64,000 bases of DNA from Acidobacteriota bacterium (GTDB lineage Bacteria; Acidobacteriota; Terriglobia; Bryobacterales; Bryobacteraceae): the NCBI GenBank assembly GCA_017307505.1, contig JAFKEE010000053.1, positions 25,252 through 89,251 of the forward strand, written 5' to 3'. The notes beneath the pieces were generated by a model. It was not told the DNA's origin. It searched no databases and worked only from the letters and a program-made list of their open reading frames with translations. Position numbers and translations under genes: made by a program. This document shows, piece after piece, positions 54,352 to 63,852 of the stretch. The stretch's first letter is position 1; every line of letters starts with the position of its first letter.

Positions 54352-55524
54352 ATGGTCAGTCCAAACACGGCAACACCGGCAACAGTGCGGCAGGTGAACC
54401 GTGCCATTCTCCTGAACCTCATTCGGACGCATCAGCCGGTTTCCCGCATCCAGCTCTCGGGCCTCACCGGGATCTACCGCAGCAACGTCTCTTTCATCGT
54501 GGAAGAACTGATCCGCGAGGGGCTCGTTCGCGAACAGCGAGGAAAGCCCTTGGGCCGCGGCCGCGTGCCCATGTTTCTCTCTTTGGATCCGGATGGCTTC
54601 CGCGTGGTAGGGGTCAGCATCCGCGCCTGTGAGACCGTGCTGGCCCTGGCCGACCTGACCGGCCGAATCCTGGAATCGAGGGCCTTCCGCACTCCGAAAT
54701 CACCCGCCACATGGGTGGATCATTTCCGTTCCTCGCTGGACCGGTTCCGCGCCGCATCGGGTCCGGCCACCGGCGCGTTCCATCAGATCTGCATCAGCGT
54801 GCCGGGCATGGTGAATCAGGCCAGCGGAGAGATCCTCTGGATGAATGCGCTACCCAACTACTCCGGATACAGGCTGCGCGATGTAGTGGAGTCCTCTACT
54901 GGGATTGCTACCACGGTCGCCAACGACTGCCACCTGGCCACGACCTGTGAACGCTGGCTGGATAACACGGCGGGCGACCTGAAGAACTTCGTCTTTCTCG
55001 AAGTCGGCGATGTGGGTGTCGGTGCCGGGATGATTGTGAACGGCGAACTCTGCACGGGTCACAACTCCACCTTCGCGGCGGAGTTCGGCCATATGGTGGT
55101 GGATCCCTCCGGCCCCCGGTGCAACTGCGGCCGCCAAGGCTGCTGGGAGTTGTTCGTCTGCGACCGCGCCACCTATGGTGTCTACGACCCCGCCCGGGAG
55201 TTCTCGCCGTCGCGTTTCGAAGAGCTCATTCGACTCGCGCGCGCCGGTGACCGCAAGGCCCTTCGCGCTTTTCAGCGCACCGCCGCGCACCTGTCCCTCG
55301 GCATTTCCAACATCGTCATGGTGCTCAATCCCGAGGTGGTCATCCTGGCGGGCCGGCTCACCGAGGTCTGGGACATGATCTATCCGCCCCTCGCGAACGC
55401 GGTGTCCATGCTGCCAGGCAAACCCCAGATCCGGCCGGCACGGATGTCGGCCGAGGAGCTCTTTCTGCATGGGGCGATCCGCCACGCCTTGAGCGGGTTG
55501 TTCGCCGCCCCACAGCTGGGATGA
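54352..55524 (+). CDS. ROK-family transcriptional regulator
   Basis: 390 residues. N-terminal winged helix (NRAILLNLIRTHQPVSRIQLSGLTGIYRSNVSFIVEELIREGLV) followed by a ROK sugar-kinase fold: ANDCHLATTCE, EFGHMVVDPSGPRCNCGRQGCWE (ExGH and the CxCGxxGCxE zinc motif, both intact) and NIVMVLNPEVVILAGRL. NagC/XylR/Mlc-type repressors bind a sugar through this fold. It is divergent from the TonB receptor, 282 bases away, so probably controls that locus in response to a mono- or oligosaccharide. Confidence 0.87.
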   Translation: MVSPNTATPATVRQVNRAILLNLIRTHQPVSRIQLSGLTGIYRSNVSFIVEELIREGLVREQRGKPLGRGRVPMFLSLDPDGFRVVGVSIRACETVLALADLTGRILESRAFRTPKSPATWVDHFRSSLDRFRAASGPATGAFHQICISVPGMVNQASGEILWMNALPNYSGYRLRDVVESSTGIATTVANDCHLATTCERWLDNTAGDLKNFVFLEVGDVGVGAGMIVNGELCTGHNSTFAAEFGHMVVDPSGPRCNCGRQGCWELFVCDRATYGVYDPAREFSPSRFEELIRLARAGDRKALRAFQRTAAHLSLGISNIVMVLNPEVVILAGRLTEVWDMIYPPLANAVSMLPGKPQIRPARMSAEELFLHGAIRHALSGLFAAPQLG

Positions 55525-55562
55525 CCCCACACTTCCTTGCTGCGCCGCCGGTTCCGGCTGAG

Positions 55563-56441
55563 CTACACCGAATACTTGTGCGTGAGCTTGCGCAACTCGG
55601 CCAGTCCTCTGGGCACAGCCACGGCGCTCGGCTCCTTGGCTTCGTACTCCAGTGACAGATAGCCTTTGTAGCCACCCCCACCAATCAGCTTGACGACCCG
55701 ATCCCAGTCCTGGGGCCCGGTCTTCCCGTCGTCGTAGGTCATCTCGGCCTTCATCTGGACATTGACCGCGTAGGGCAGGCACTGCTGCATCTGCTCAAAC
55801 GCATGGTCCTTGAAATTGCCTGTGTCGAGGTTGATGCCGACCCACGGCGAATTCACCTTGTTCACCATCTCGAGGATCCGCTCGGCGCGCGTGCAGATGC
55901 CGCCGTGGTTTTCGAGCCCCAGGATGATGCCCTTCGCCGCCGCCAGGTCGGCCCCGCGCTTCAGGCATTCCACAACCCAGGGCACGGCCTGTTCCTCCGT
56001 TGCCGTCTTCGGGACAGTACCGCCGAACACGCGGATGTGCGTCGCGCCCAACATATCGGCGACGTCTACCCAGCGGCCGATGGAGGCCACCTCGGCATCT
56101 CGGTCCGTCTGGTTGGGTTTCGTCAGCTCGGTCCGCACCGCGATTGAGTAAATCGAAACTCCATTTCGATAGGCGAGGCGGCGCAGGTTGTGGAGCCACT
56201 CGGCGTTCGTATTGGGGAACCAGTACACGGTCATGTCGATCCCGTCGATATTCCACTCCACGCACTTGGCGATGAGGTCCTCGTAGGTCATCGACTTGCC
56301 CTGCAGTTCCTTGCGGAACGAATAGGCGCAGATCGCCGGCTTCATGCGCGCCGGCGCCGGCGCGGCGGCCTGCGCGGCTGGGGAGGTGAGGGCCACGGCG
56401 GCCGCGGCAGTGGTAGTGGAGAGGAAGGCGCGACGGTTCAT
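55563..56441 (-). CDS. Exported sugar phosphate isomerase/epimerase-like TIM-barrel protein
   Basis: 292 residues with a Tat-like leader (NRRAFLSTTTAAAAVALTSPAAQA). AP-endonuclease-2 fold barrel: ICAYSFRKELQ, GIILGLENHGGIC (metal Glu), PWVGINLDTGNF (metal Asp) and YLSLEYEAKEP. The members with an export leader are acidobacterial and planctomycete paralogues of xylose-isomerase-like enzymes; substrate unknown. Convergent with the ROK gene (38-base gap) and probably part of the same sugar locus. Confidence 0.83.
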   Translation of the reverse strand: MNRRAFLSTTTAAAAVALTSPAAQAAAPAPARMKPAICAYSFRKELQGKSMTYEDLIAKCVEWNIDGIDMTVYWFPNTNAEWLHNLRRLAYRNGVSIYSIAVRTELTKPNQTDRDAEVASIGRWVDVADMLGATHIRVFGGTVPKTATEEQAVPWVVECLKRGADLAAAKGIILGLENHGGICTRAERILEMVNKVNSPWVGINLDTGNFKDHAFEQMQQCLPYAVNVQMKAEMTYDDGKTGPQDWDRVVKLIGGGGYKGYLSLEYEAKEPSAVAVPRGLAELRKLTHKYSV

Positions 56442-56531
56442 CGGTATCGATGGTATCGCAAGCGGCGGCCGGCTCAGGCCAGCCCTGCAGCCCCTCTCCG
56501 GGGCAGGGCGCCTGAGTATCGAGCCGGGGCG

Positions 56532-57497
56532 TTACGGATGCCCTGCTCGCTCCATCGGCGGAGCGTTGGGCGAGCGCAACGTCCGGATGTCCCGCATAGG
56601 AGGCTGGCCGAAGAACCGGCTGTACTCCCGGTTGAACTGGCTGGCGCTTTCATAGCCCACTGCGAAGGCCGCGCTGGCGGCATCCAGCCCGTCAATCAGC
56701 ATCTGTGTCCGCGCCGCCTGCAGCCGGAGCTGCTTCTGATACTGCAGCGGACTCATCGCCGTCAATGCCCGGAAGTGATGATGCAGTGTCGACACACCCA
56801 TGCCGGCCATCTGGGCGAGATCCTCCACGCGCAATGGCTTCGCGTAATTCAGCCGCATCCAGGCAATCGCTTTGGCTGTACGGTGGCTCTGGTCCCCCAG
56901 CGTCGCAATGGCGCGCAGTCGGGTGCCCTCCGGACCCCGCAGGATCCGGTAGATGATCTCGCGCTGAATGAGCCCGCTGAGAAATGGAATGTCCGCCGGA
57001 GTGCTCAGCAGGTCCACCAGCCGGCAGCAGGCATCGAGCAACTCGGCCGTAGTCTCTCCAATGGACATAGCCGGAGTATCCGGCGGCGTGTCCGGTGCCG
57101 GAATCTCCTCCAGGCTCAGCATTTCGCGCACGACACCCATTTCTAACTTCAGCGAGAGGGCCAGGAACGGCGCCGCTTCGCTCGCCTCCACGACCTGACT
57201 CGTGATGGGCAGATCAATCGAGGTCAGCAGGAACCGGGATTCGCCGTAGAGGAAGGTTCTGCGCCCGAGTTCGACACGCTTCCGCCCCTGCGCGATCACC
57301 GCGATGCTCGGCTCATACGTCATGCAGGACGGAGCCGTCAGTTCCGTCCTCCGGACCAGCGTCAGGCCGGGAATCTCCGTTATCCGTTTCACTTCGGAGC
57401 CCATGAAAGAGTCAATCTTCCGGGCCAGCTCGGCACGCGCCGCCCGTGCGGCGCTCGCTGGCGAAACATCAGGATCCCGGCGCTTCGTTACGGTCAC
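56532..57497 (-). CDS. AraC-family regulator (YqhC-like)
   Basis: 321 residues: N-terminal cupin-like AraC_N domain (CMTYEPSIAVIAQGRKRVELG, FLLTSIDLPITSQVV) and C-terminal double helix-turn-helix (AKPLRVEDLAQMAGMGVSTLHHHFRALTAMSPLQYQK, FAVGYESASQFNREYSRFFG). The N-domain type is that of E. coli YqhC, which activates aldehyde-detoxifying reductases. Here the divergent gene is an aldo/keto reductase, 258 bases away, the same arrangement, so it probably activates that gene on aldehyde exposure. Confidence 0.87.
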   Translation of the reverse strand: MTVTKRRDPDVSPASAARAARAELARKIDSFMGSEVKRITEIPGLTLVRRTELTAPSCMTYEPSIAVIAQGRKRVELGRRTFLYGESRFLLTSIDLPITSQVVEASEAAPFLALSLKLEMGVVREMLSLEEIPAPDTPPDTPAMSIGETTAELLDACCRLVDLLSTPADIPFLSGLIQREIIYRILRGPEGTRLRAIATLGDQSHRTAKAIAWMRLNYAKPLRVEDLAQMAGMGVSTLHHHFRALTAMSPLQYQKQLRLQAARTQMLIDGLDAASAAFAVGYESASQFNREYSRFFGQPPMRDIRTLRSPNAPPMERAGHP

Positions 57498-57626
57498 GGT
57501 CTCTCACTCCTCAGCCCCAGAATACACACCGTTGCCCGGCACGATGTACTGCTTCCCCGCCGGTCAAGAGGATTAGGCAACAAATCGGAAGGATCGGGAT
57601 ACCGCTCATTCGCTGCCTGCCCCTAG

Positions 57627-58748
<1,122 letters not shown>

Positions 58749-58770
58749 ACCGAAGAGGAGGCATGGAGCC

Positions 58771-59709
58771 ATGAATCGTAGAATATTCGTGGGAGGCGCG
58801 TTCACTGGTATGGCCGCCAGCGGCGCCAATGCAGCTCCGCCAAAGGTAAAGGCCGGGGATATCCCCACAACTACATTCGGCAAGACGGGCATTCAGGTCA
58901 GCGTTCTCGCGCAGGGCGGAGCCCGCATGGACCTCCTCCCGGATGTTCCATCGGCCGCTGCCCACGTCCGCAAGGTCTACGACCTCGGCATCACTTACTT
59001 CGACTGCTCCCGTCTCTACTGGGATGGGCGGTCCGAAGAGGCCTACGGCATCGGGTTGCAGGGCGTCCGCAAAAATGTCTTCCTCACCACCAAGACCGTC
59101 AAGCGCACAGCAAAGGAAGCGATGGAGGAACTCGAAACCTCCTTCCGCCTGATGAAGACGGATTACGTCGATCTCTGGCAGGCCCACGCGGTTCAGAACA
59201 AGGACGACATCGACAGGCTGCTGGCGCCTGGCGGTGCGATCGAGGCCTTCGAGGCGGCAAAGAAGGCCGGCAAATGCCGCTTCATCGGCTTCACGGGCCA
59301 CTTCGATCCCGAAGCCCACGCCGCCCTGATGAAGGCGTACGACAAGTGGGACACCGTCATGATGCCCATCCACGCGGCCGATCACGCCTACCTCAGCTTC
59401 GAGAAGATCGCCCTCCCCGAGGCGGTCGAGCGCGGTCTCGGCACCCAGGCCATCAAAGTCTTCGGCAAGGCGTACCTGTTGAGATCACTCAGCCCGACCG
59501 AGTGCCTCCGCTATGTGTTGAGCCAGCCGGGTGTCCATGTAGCCGTCTGCGGCGCGGGCACGCAGGGACAGATGGAGGACAACATCCGCGCTGTCCGGAA
59601 CTTCAAAAAACTCAGCGCCGAAGAGATCGCGGATGTGCGAAAAAGAGCGCTCGTCGGTTCGGGTGTCTACACGGGCCCCACCATGGAGTACTGGAAGAAG
59701 AAAGTCTGA
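58771..59709 (+). CDS. Exported aldo/keto reductase-like protein
   Basis: 312 residues with a short leader (NRRIFVGGAFTGMAASGANA, twin-arginine-like). Tetrad: YFDCSRLYWD (Asp, Tyr), VFLTTKTVK (Lys), DLWQAHAV (His). Core is closest to members of the phylum's exported reductases rather than to the gene before it. It starts 22 bases after the preceding aldo/keto reductase and is likely co-transcribed. Reduction in the periplasm would need NADPH from folding in the cytoplasm, as for Tat substrates. Substrate unknown. Confidence 0.82.
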   Translation: MNRRIFVGGAFTGMAASGANAAPPKVKAGDIPTTTFGKTGIQVSVLAQGGARMDLLPDVPSAAAHVRKVYDLGITYFDCSRLYWDGRSEEAYGIGLQGVRKNVFLTTKTVKRTAKEAMEELETSFRLMKTDYVDLWQAHAVQNKDDIDRLLAPGGAIEAFEAAKKAGKCRFIGFTGHFDPEAHAALMKAYDKWDTVMMPIHAADHAYLSFEKIALPEAVERGLGTQAIKVFGKAYLLRSLSPTECLRYVLSQPGVHVAVCGAGTQGQMEDNIRAVRNFKKLSAEEIADVRKRALVGSGVYTGPTMEYWKKKV

Positions 59710-59812
59710 TGCAGGGGCCTCCCACTGCAAACCACGAACGGACTTGAGCCGGCACTGGCCCGGCCCCACAGGTCCGCGTTTACAATCTGTACTACAGCAT
59801 GTATAAAGGAAC

Positions 59813-60991
59813 ATGCAATTCCGTCCAGGACTGTTCCTGCTCGCTTTGTCATTGCTGGCGCCCGCGGCTACAGCGGCGCCCATCTCCAACATCTACTTCT
59901 TCGGCGATAGCCTGTCCGACACCGGCAACATCGGCAATCTGACAGGCAACATCTATCCGAACTCGCCCTATACCCCCGGGCACTTTTCCAACGGGCCCGT
60001 CTGGACGGAGTACTTCGCCCAGGCCATGGGCCTGCCCAACTCCGCCAAGGCCGCGGGCATGTCCTTAGGACCAGGACTCTTCAACATCCAGGTCCCCGGC
60101 AATGGCGGCACCAACTACGCCATCGGCGGAGCCCGCAACGACACCACCGGATCCCTCGACTCCTACGGCATCCCCACCGGCGTCTACTGGCAGATGTACT
60201 ACTACCTCTCGAAGTCGAATTCGACCGCCGATCCCACAGCCCTCTACGTACTCTTCGGGGGCGGCAACGACCTCCGCGATGCTTCGCTCCTCAGCCCCGC
60301 CGCGCGCGATGCGGCGGCGAATGTCGCGGCGCAGTATCTGGTTTTCACCATGTACGTCCTGGAACAGATGGGCGCCAGGAACTTCCTCATCCTGAACGCG
60401 CCAGATATCGGCAACACGCCGGAAGCCAGAATCGTCCGCAACAATGCCGCGTCCGCCACCGCGGCCACCCAGGCCTACAACGCCGCACTGGGCCTCTACG
60501 TGGGCTACTTCCAGTCCACTCTGTCGCGCTCCACCTTCCACCTTCTCGACACCTATTCCCTCTTCGAGGATGTCTACACCGATGCGTCGACCGGCGGCTC
60601 CACCTACGGCCTGACGAATGCAACCACCCCCTGCTTCGCGGGCTTCGCTGGCTCCACCGGAGCCGACTGTTCCAAGTCGGTTTTTGCCGATGACATCCAT
60701 CCGACGACGGCCGTCCATCATCTCCTGGCCAATGCCGCCTACGATCTGCTGAACCCGCCGGCCACGGGCGTTCTCTCCACGGGCATCGGCACTGAGGCCA
60801 TCCCGACGCCCGAGCCCTCAGCCGCCCTGCTTTGCTCTACAGGATTGGGTCTTCTCCTCTGGAAGAGACGAGGCGAGCCGGGTCGCCGGGCCATTGATCC
60901 GCAGGGTAAGGAGCAGCGAGCCCACTGCCACCCCGCGTTCGCGCAGGTGTCCCGTCAGGCTAACCGCTCAATCACCGAAGTGCAGCACTAA
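59813..60991 (+). CDS. SGNH/GDSL hydrolase with PEP-CTERM signal and C-terminal tail
   Basis: 392 residues with a signal peptide (GLFLLALSLLAPAATAA). Catalytic blocks: IYFFGDSLSDTGN (Ser in GDSLSD), NYAIGGAR, LFGGGNDLRD and ADDIHPTTAVHHLL (Asp-x-x-His). At 336-352 comes a complete PEP-CTERM sorting signal: TPEPSAALLCSTGLGLLLWKRR. In normal PEP-CTERM proteins the chain stops here; this one continues for about 40 more residues (GEPGRRAIDPQG...) without structure. Esterase or lipase-like; substrate unknown. Confidence 0.82.
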   Translation: MQFRPGLFLLALSLLAPAATAAPISNIYFFGDSLSDTGNIGNLTGNIYPNSPYTPGHFSNGPVWTEYFAQAMGLPNSAKAAGMSLGPGLFNIQVPGNGGTNYAIGGARNDTTGSLDSYGIPTGVYWQMYYYLSKSNSTADPTALYVLFGGGNDLRDASLLSPAARDAAANVAAQYLVFTMYVLEQMGARNFLILNAPDIGNTPEARIVRNNAASATAATQAYNAALGLYVGYFQSTLSRSTFHLLDTYSLFEDVYTDASTGGSTYGLTNATTPCFAGFAGSTGADCSKSVFADDIHPTTAVHHLLANAAYDLLNPPATGVLSTGIGTEAIPTPEPSAALLCSTGLGLLLWKRRGEPGRRAIDPQGKEQRAHCHPAFAQVSRQANRSITEVQH

Positions 60992-61046
60992 TCCGGAAGC
61001 GTCCGCGCATTCTCCGTCTCCGCTTCGGGCAAGACAACTGCCGCCC

Positions 61047-62084
61047 CTACCTCGGAACGGTGACCGCAACTCCGTTCGCGTCCGGTACGCCCTCCACCGG
61101 AGCCGCCGCCATCGTCCGCAGGTCCAGCAACGAAATGCCGCCGTTGCGCGGAGTCGCGCCCGCAGGCAGCATCTGCGAAGGCACCAGCACATTCGAGATC
61201 CAGGCATGCGGGCCATCCTGCACCACCAGCAGCGGACTGCCTGACTTGATACGCTGCGCCACCGCGCCGGTCTTTGCGTCGACCACAAGCAGGACCCCAT
61301 CCAGCACCGCCGGAGCCAGAATCCAGCGGCCGTCTCCAGTTGCCGCTGGATAGAAGACCTGCCCCACGTCGAGATTGCCGAACCGCGCCTCCACCGAAAG
61401 GTCCTCCGGCTTCAGCAGCACCAGTTCATTCCTGCCGCCCACAATCAGCCGGCGGTGATCCGCGGTCCAGCCCAACCCGCGAGGAGCTGCAATCTCGGCC
61501 TGGGCCTGGATCGAGCCCCTCTCTGCATCCAACCGCAGGACACGCCCCGTCGTAGTAAAAGCAAACAACGACCGCCCGTCCGCCGAGAAGATGAAATTGT
61601 GGACGCCCGGCGGCAGGTCGAACGTCCGCAGCACCATGCCCGAGACAGCATCGAACACCACCATCGCCTCGCGCCCCACCTCCGCATTCGTGAACAGTTC
61701 CCGGTACTTCGGCGGACGCAGCTTCAACCCATGCGGAGCGGTACAGCCCGGAGGCAACTGGAACCGGTTGCGCTCAAGACCTGCCTGCACATCCAGAACG
61801 GAAATCGTGGTGCCCGGTGTCCCCACCTGGTGGTTGACTTCCAGCAGGCCGAAATTCGAGACAAAGGCCGTCCTGCCATCCGGAGTCACCTCGATCTCAT
61901 GCGGCTTCTCGCCAACGCGCACGGTCTTTTGGACCTCGGGATGGTCCGCGGCAAACAGAACCACCTGGCCCAGGCCCTCCTGCACCACCAGCACCGTCTT
62001 TCGCGCCGCATTCCCTGACATCAAGGCAGTGGACGCAAAAGGCGCAGCCAGCAACCCCAGGCGAAGAATCTCATATCTGGTCAT
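61047..62084 (-). CDS. Exported YncE-like beta-propeller protein
   Basis: 345 residues from the ATG at 62084 (the TTG at 62087 is weaker). N-terminal leader (LRLGLLAAPFASTALMSG), then repeating propeller blades (KPHEIEVTPDGRTAFVSNFG, GVHNFIFSADGRSLFAFTTTG, ADHRRLIVGGRNELVLL, DGRWILAPAVLDGVLLVVDAKTG). Related to YncE/40-residue YVTN propellers that bind DNA or surface ligands or are of unknown role. No enzyme motif. Its start is 107 bases from the divergent aldo/keto reductase. Confidence 0.72.
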   Translation of the reverse strand: MTRYEILRLGLLAAPFASTALMSGNAARKTVLVVQEGLGQVVLFAADHPEVQKTVRVGEKPHEIEVTPDGRTAFVSNFGLLEVNHQVGTPGTTISVLDVQAGLERNRFQLPPGCTAPHGLKLRPPKYRELFTNAEVGREAMVVFDAVSGMVLRTFDLPPGVHNFIFSADGRSLFAFTTTGRVLRLDAERGSIQAQAEIAAPRGLGWTADHRRLIVGGRNELVLLKPEDLSVEARFGNLDVGQVFYPAATGDGRWILAPAVLDGVLLVVDAKTGAVAQRIKSGSPLLVVQDGPHAWISNVLVPSQMLPAGATPRNGGISLLDLRTMAAAPVEGVPDANGVAVTVPR

Positions 62085-62191
62085 CAATCCGGCTCCAGCC
62101 CCCTTGTTTCCAGAATACCGGCGTGAACGAAGCCAGGTTGTTCAGTCCGTTCCACCCAAAGGCGATATACTCCCCCTAAAAGGAATTTCGG

Positions 62192-63382
62192 ATGAAACAC
62201 TCCTCTTCGCGCCGTGGTTTCCTGGCCGCTCCTCTTGTCCTGGCCGCCCCCTCGCCCGCACCAGCCGCCGAACCCAAGCTGACTTACCGCACTCTCGGCA
62301 AAACCGGCCTCAAGGTGACATCCCTCTCCTTCGGCTGCATGACCACCACCGACGCCAGCGTCATCGAACGCGCTGCCGACACCGGCATCGTCCACTTCGA
62401 CACCGCCCGCAGCTACCAGAACGGCAACAACGAGCGTATGGTCGGTGCCGCTCTCAAGAGCCGGCGCGCAAAGGTCGTCATCTCGAGCAAAAGCGGCGGC
62501 AAAACGGCCCAGGCCGCCCTGGCTGACCTCGACACCAGTCTCCGCGAGTTGGGCACCGACTACCTCGACATCTGGTACCTCCACATGAAGAACGACCCGG
62601 CCGAGGTGACCGAGGAACTTCTCGAAGCCCAACGCGCGGCGAAGAAGGCCGGCAAGATCCGCTTCGCCGGGGTCAGCACGCATTTCAACATGGACCGCAT
62701 GCTCACCTACCTGGCCAAACTCGGCCAGACCGACGTCGTCCTCACTACTTACAACTTCGCCATGCGCTCCGTCGCGGCCGGAGCCAACACCGACACCGCC
62801 GCGCCAAAGACCGACATGACCTCCGCCATCCGCGAAGCCCGCCAGTCCGGCATGGGCATCGTCGTGATGAAGACGCTCGCCGGAGGCACCACCCGCGTCC
62901 AACGTGGCGACCGTCTCTACGGCGCGAATCCCCAAGCCCTCTCCCAACGCCTGGGCCAGCCCGGAGTCCCGCTGGCGGCCATCAAATGGGCGCTCCGCAA
63001 CCCGTCGGTCGACACCGCCATCGTCTGCATGACGGACCACGACCAGTTCCAGGAAGACCTGCGCGCCATGGCCGAGCCTTACACCGCCAAGGACGAAGCC
63101 CTGCTCGCCGAGCACCTGGCCCGTATCAGCCCCATCTACTGCCGCATGTGCGGATCCTGCAACGGCGTCTGCGCGAACGGCGTGCCGTTCCCCGACGTCC
63201 TCCGCATCCTCACCTATGCGGAAGGCTACGGCCAGTTCGCGATGGCCCGCGAGCGCTACCTGGAACTGCCGGAACCAGCCCGCGCCATCCGCTGTGCCGA
63301 CTGCACCAGTTGTTCGGTAAACTGCCCCAACGGCGTCCAGATCCAGCAGCGGGTCAGCCGAGCTCAGGAACTTCTGGCCTAG
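62192..63382 (+). CDS. Tat-exported aldo/keto reductase with ferredoxin-like C-terminus
   Basis: 396 residues. Tat leader (SSRRGFLAAPLVLAAPSPAPA). Reductase barrel with HFDTARSY, VVISSKSG, DIWYLHMKN (tetrad Asp, Tyr, Lys, His). After about residue 310 comes a cysteine region: CRMCGSCNGVC and CADCTSCSVNCPNGV, seven to eight cysteines in two CxxCxxC...CP-like clusters that look like a 4Fe-4S-binding domain. This aldo/keto-plus-4Fe4S group occurs in several phyla and is suggested to use an electron donor other than NADPH. Substrate and donor unknown. A hairpin follows the stop. Confidence 0.85.
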   Translation: MKHSSSRRGFLAAPLVLAAPSPAPAAEPKLTYRTLGKTGLKVTSLSFGCMTTTDASVIERAADTGIVHFDTARSYQNGNNERMVGAALKSRRAKVVISSKSGGKTAQAALADLDTSLRELGTDYLDIWYLHMKNDPAEVTEELLEAQRAAKKAGKIRFAGVSTHFNMDRMLTYLAKLGQTDVVLTTYNFAMRSVAAGANTDTAAPKTDMTSAIREARQSGMGIVVMKTLAGGTTRVQRGDRLYGANPQALSQRLGQPGVPLAAIKWALRNPSVDTAIVCMTDHDQFQEDLRAMAEPYTAKDEALLAEHLARISPIYCRMCGSCNGVCANGVPFPDVLRILTYAEGYGQFAMARERYLELPEPARAIRCADCTSCSVNCPNGVQIQQRVSRAQELLA

Positions 63383-63417
63383 TTCGCGCGCTGCGAATCA
63401 AACTTGGAACACACCTT

Positions 63418-63440
63418 GCCGGAGACTGTGATTCTCCGGC
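63418..63440 (+). terminator. Hairpin after the Fe-S aldo/keto reductase
   Basis: Inverted repeat GCCGGAGA, seven-base loop, TCTCCGGC, 36 bases after the stop codon. No following T-run, so only a moderate terminator candidate. Confidence 0.45.
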
Positions 63441-63493
63441 CCGTAGCGCGAATCTCTTGTGTGGTCATCAGCAGCGCAGGCGGCATACAGAAC

Positions 63494-63557
63494 GAGCATC
63501 GAACAGAACAAGCGTCGAGTAGAGCAGATGTCGAATAGAGCAGGCGTCGAACAACAG
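63494..63557. repeat. Four degenerate 15-17-base tandem repeats
   Basis: Units at 63494-63510, 63511-63525, 63526-63541 and 63542-63557 share the pattern AGNNGTCGAATAGAGC (for example AGCGTCGAGTAGAGC, AGATGTCGAATAGAGC). The period (15-17) is not a multiple of three. No gene encloses them. They lie at the start of a 618-base gene-free stretch ending the window. Confidence 0.7.
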
Positions 63558-63646
63558 AGAACCCCAATTCGACCGCTCTCCGTCCAACGCTCCAACTCCA
63601 CCTCCACCTCCGCGTCCACATCCCGAACCCAGCAAACTCCTCCCCC

Positions 63647-63852
63647 CAGCATTACCCTGGGCGCAGCCCAGGGCCAGCCCCAACCCCGAAACCTCTCCCA
63701 GCCCAACCCCAAGAGCCCCAACCGCACCGCCTCCAACACCAACGCCAGCCACCTCCAGCATTACCCTGGGCGCAGCCCAGGGCCCGCCCCAACCCTGAAA
63801 CCTCTCCCAGCCCAACCCCAACACTCCCAACCGCTTCGCCCCCAACACCAAC
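63647..63852. repeat. Tandem 109-base repeat with internal hairpin
   Basis: Two copies of a 97-base unit (63647-63743 and 63756-63852) with about eight mismatches and no gaps, 12 bases apart. Each has a perfect hairpin (CCCTGGGC-GCA-GCCCAGGG at 63655-63673 and 63764-63782), followed by a C-rich stretch with few G. No convincing coding frame crosses it. The gene-free span 63383-64000 holds this repeat, the shorter tandem repeat and a hairpin; I see nothing else there. Confidence 0.75.

Noticed and set aside
63494..63557. Repeats considered as a CRISPR array
   Set aside because: Units are contiguous with no unique spacers and vary in sequence and length; no cas gene nearby.
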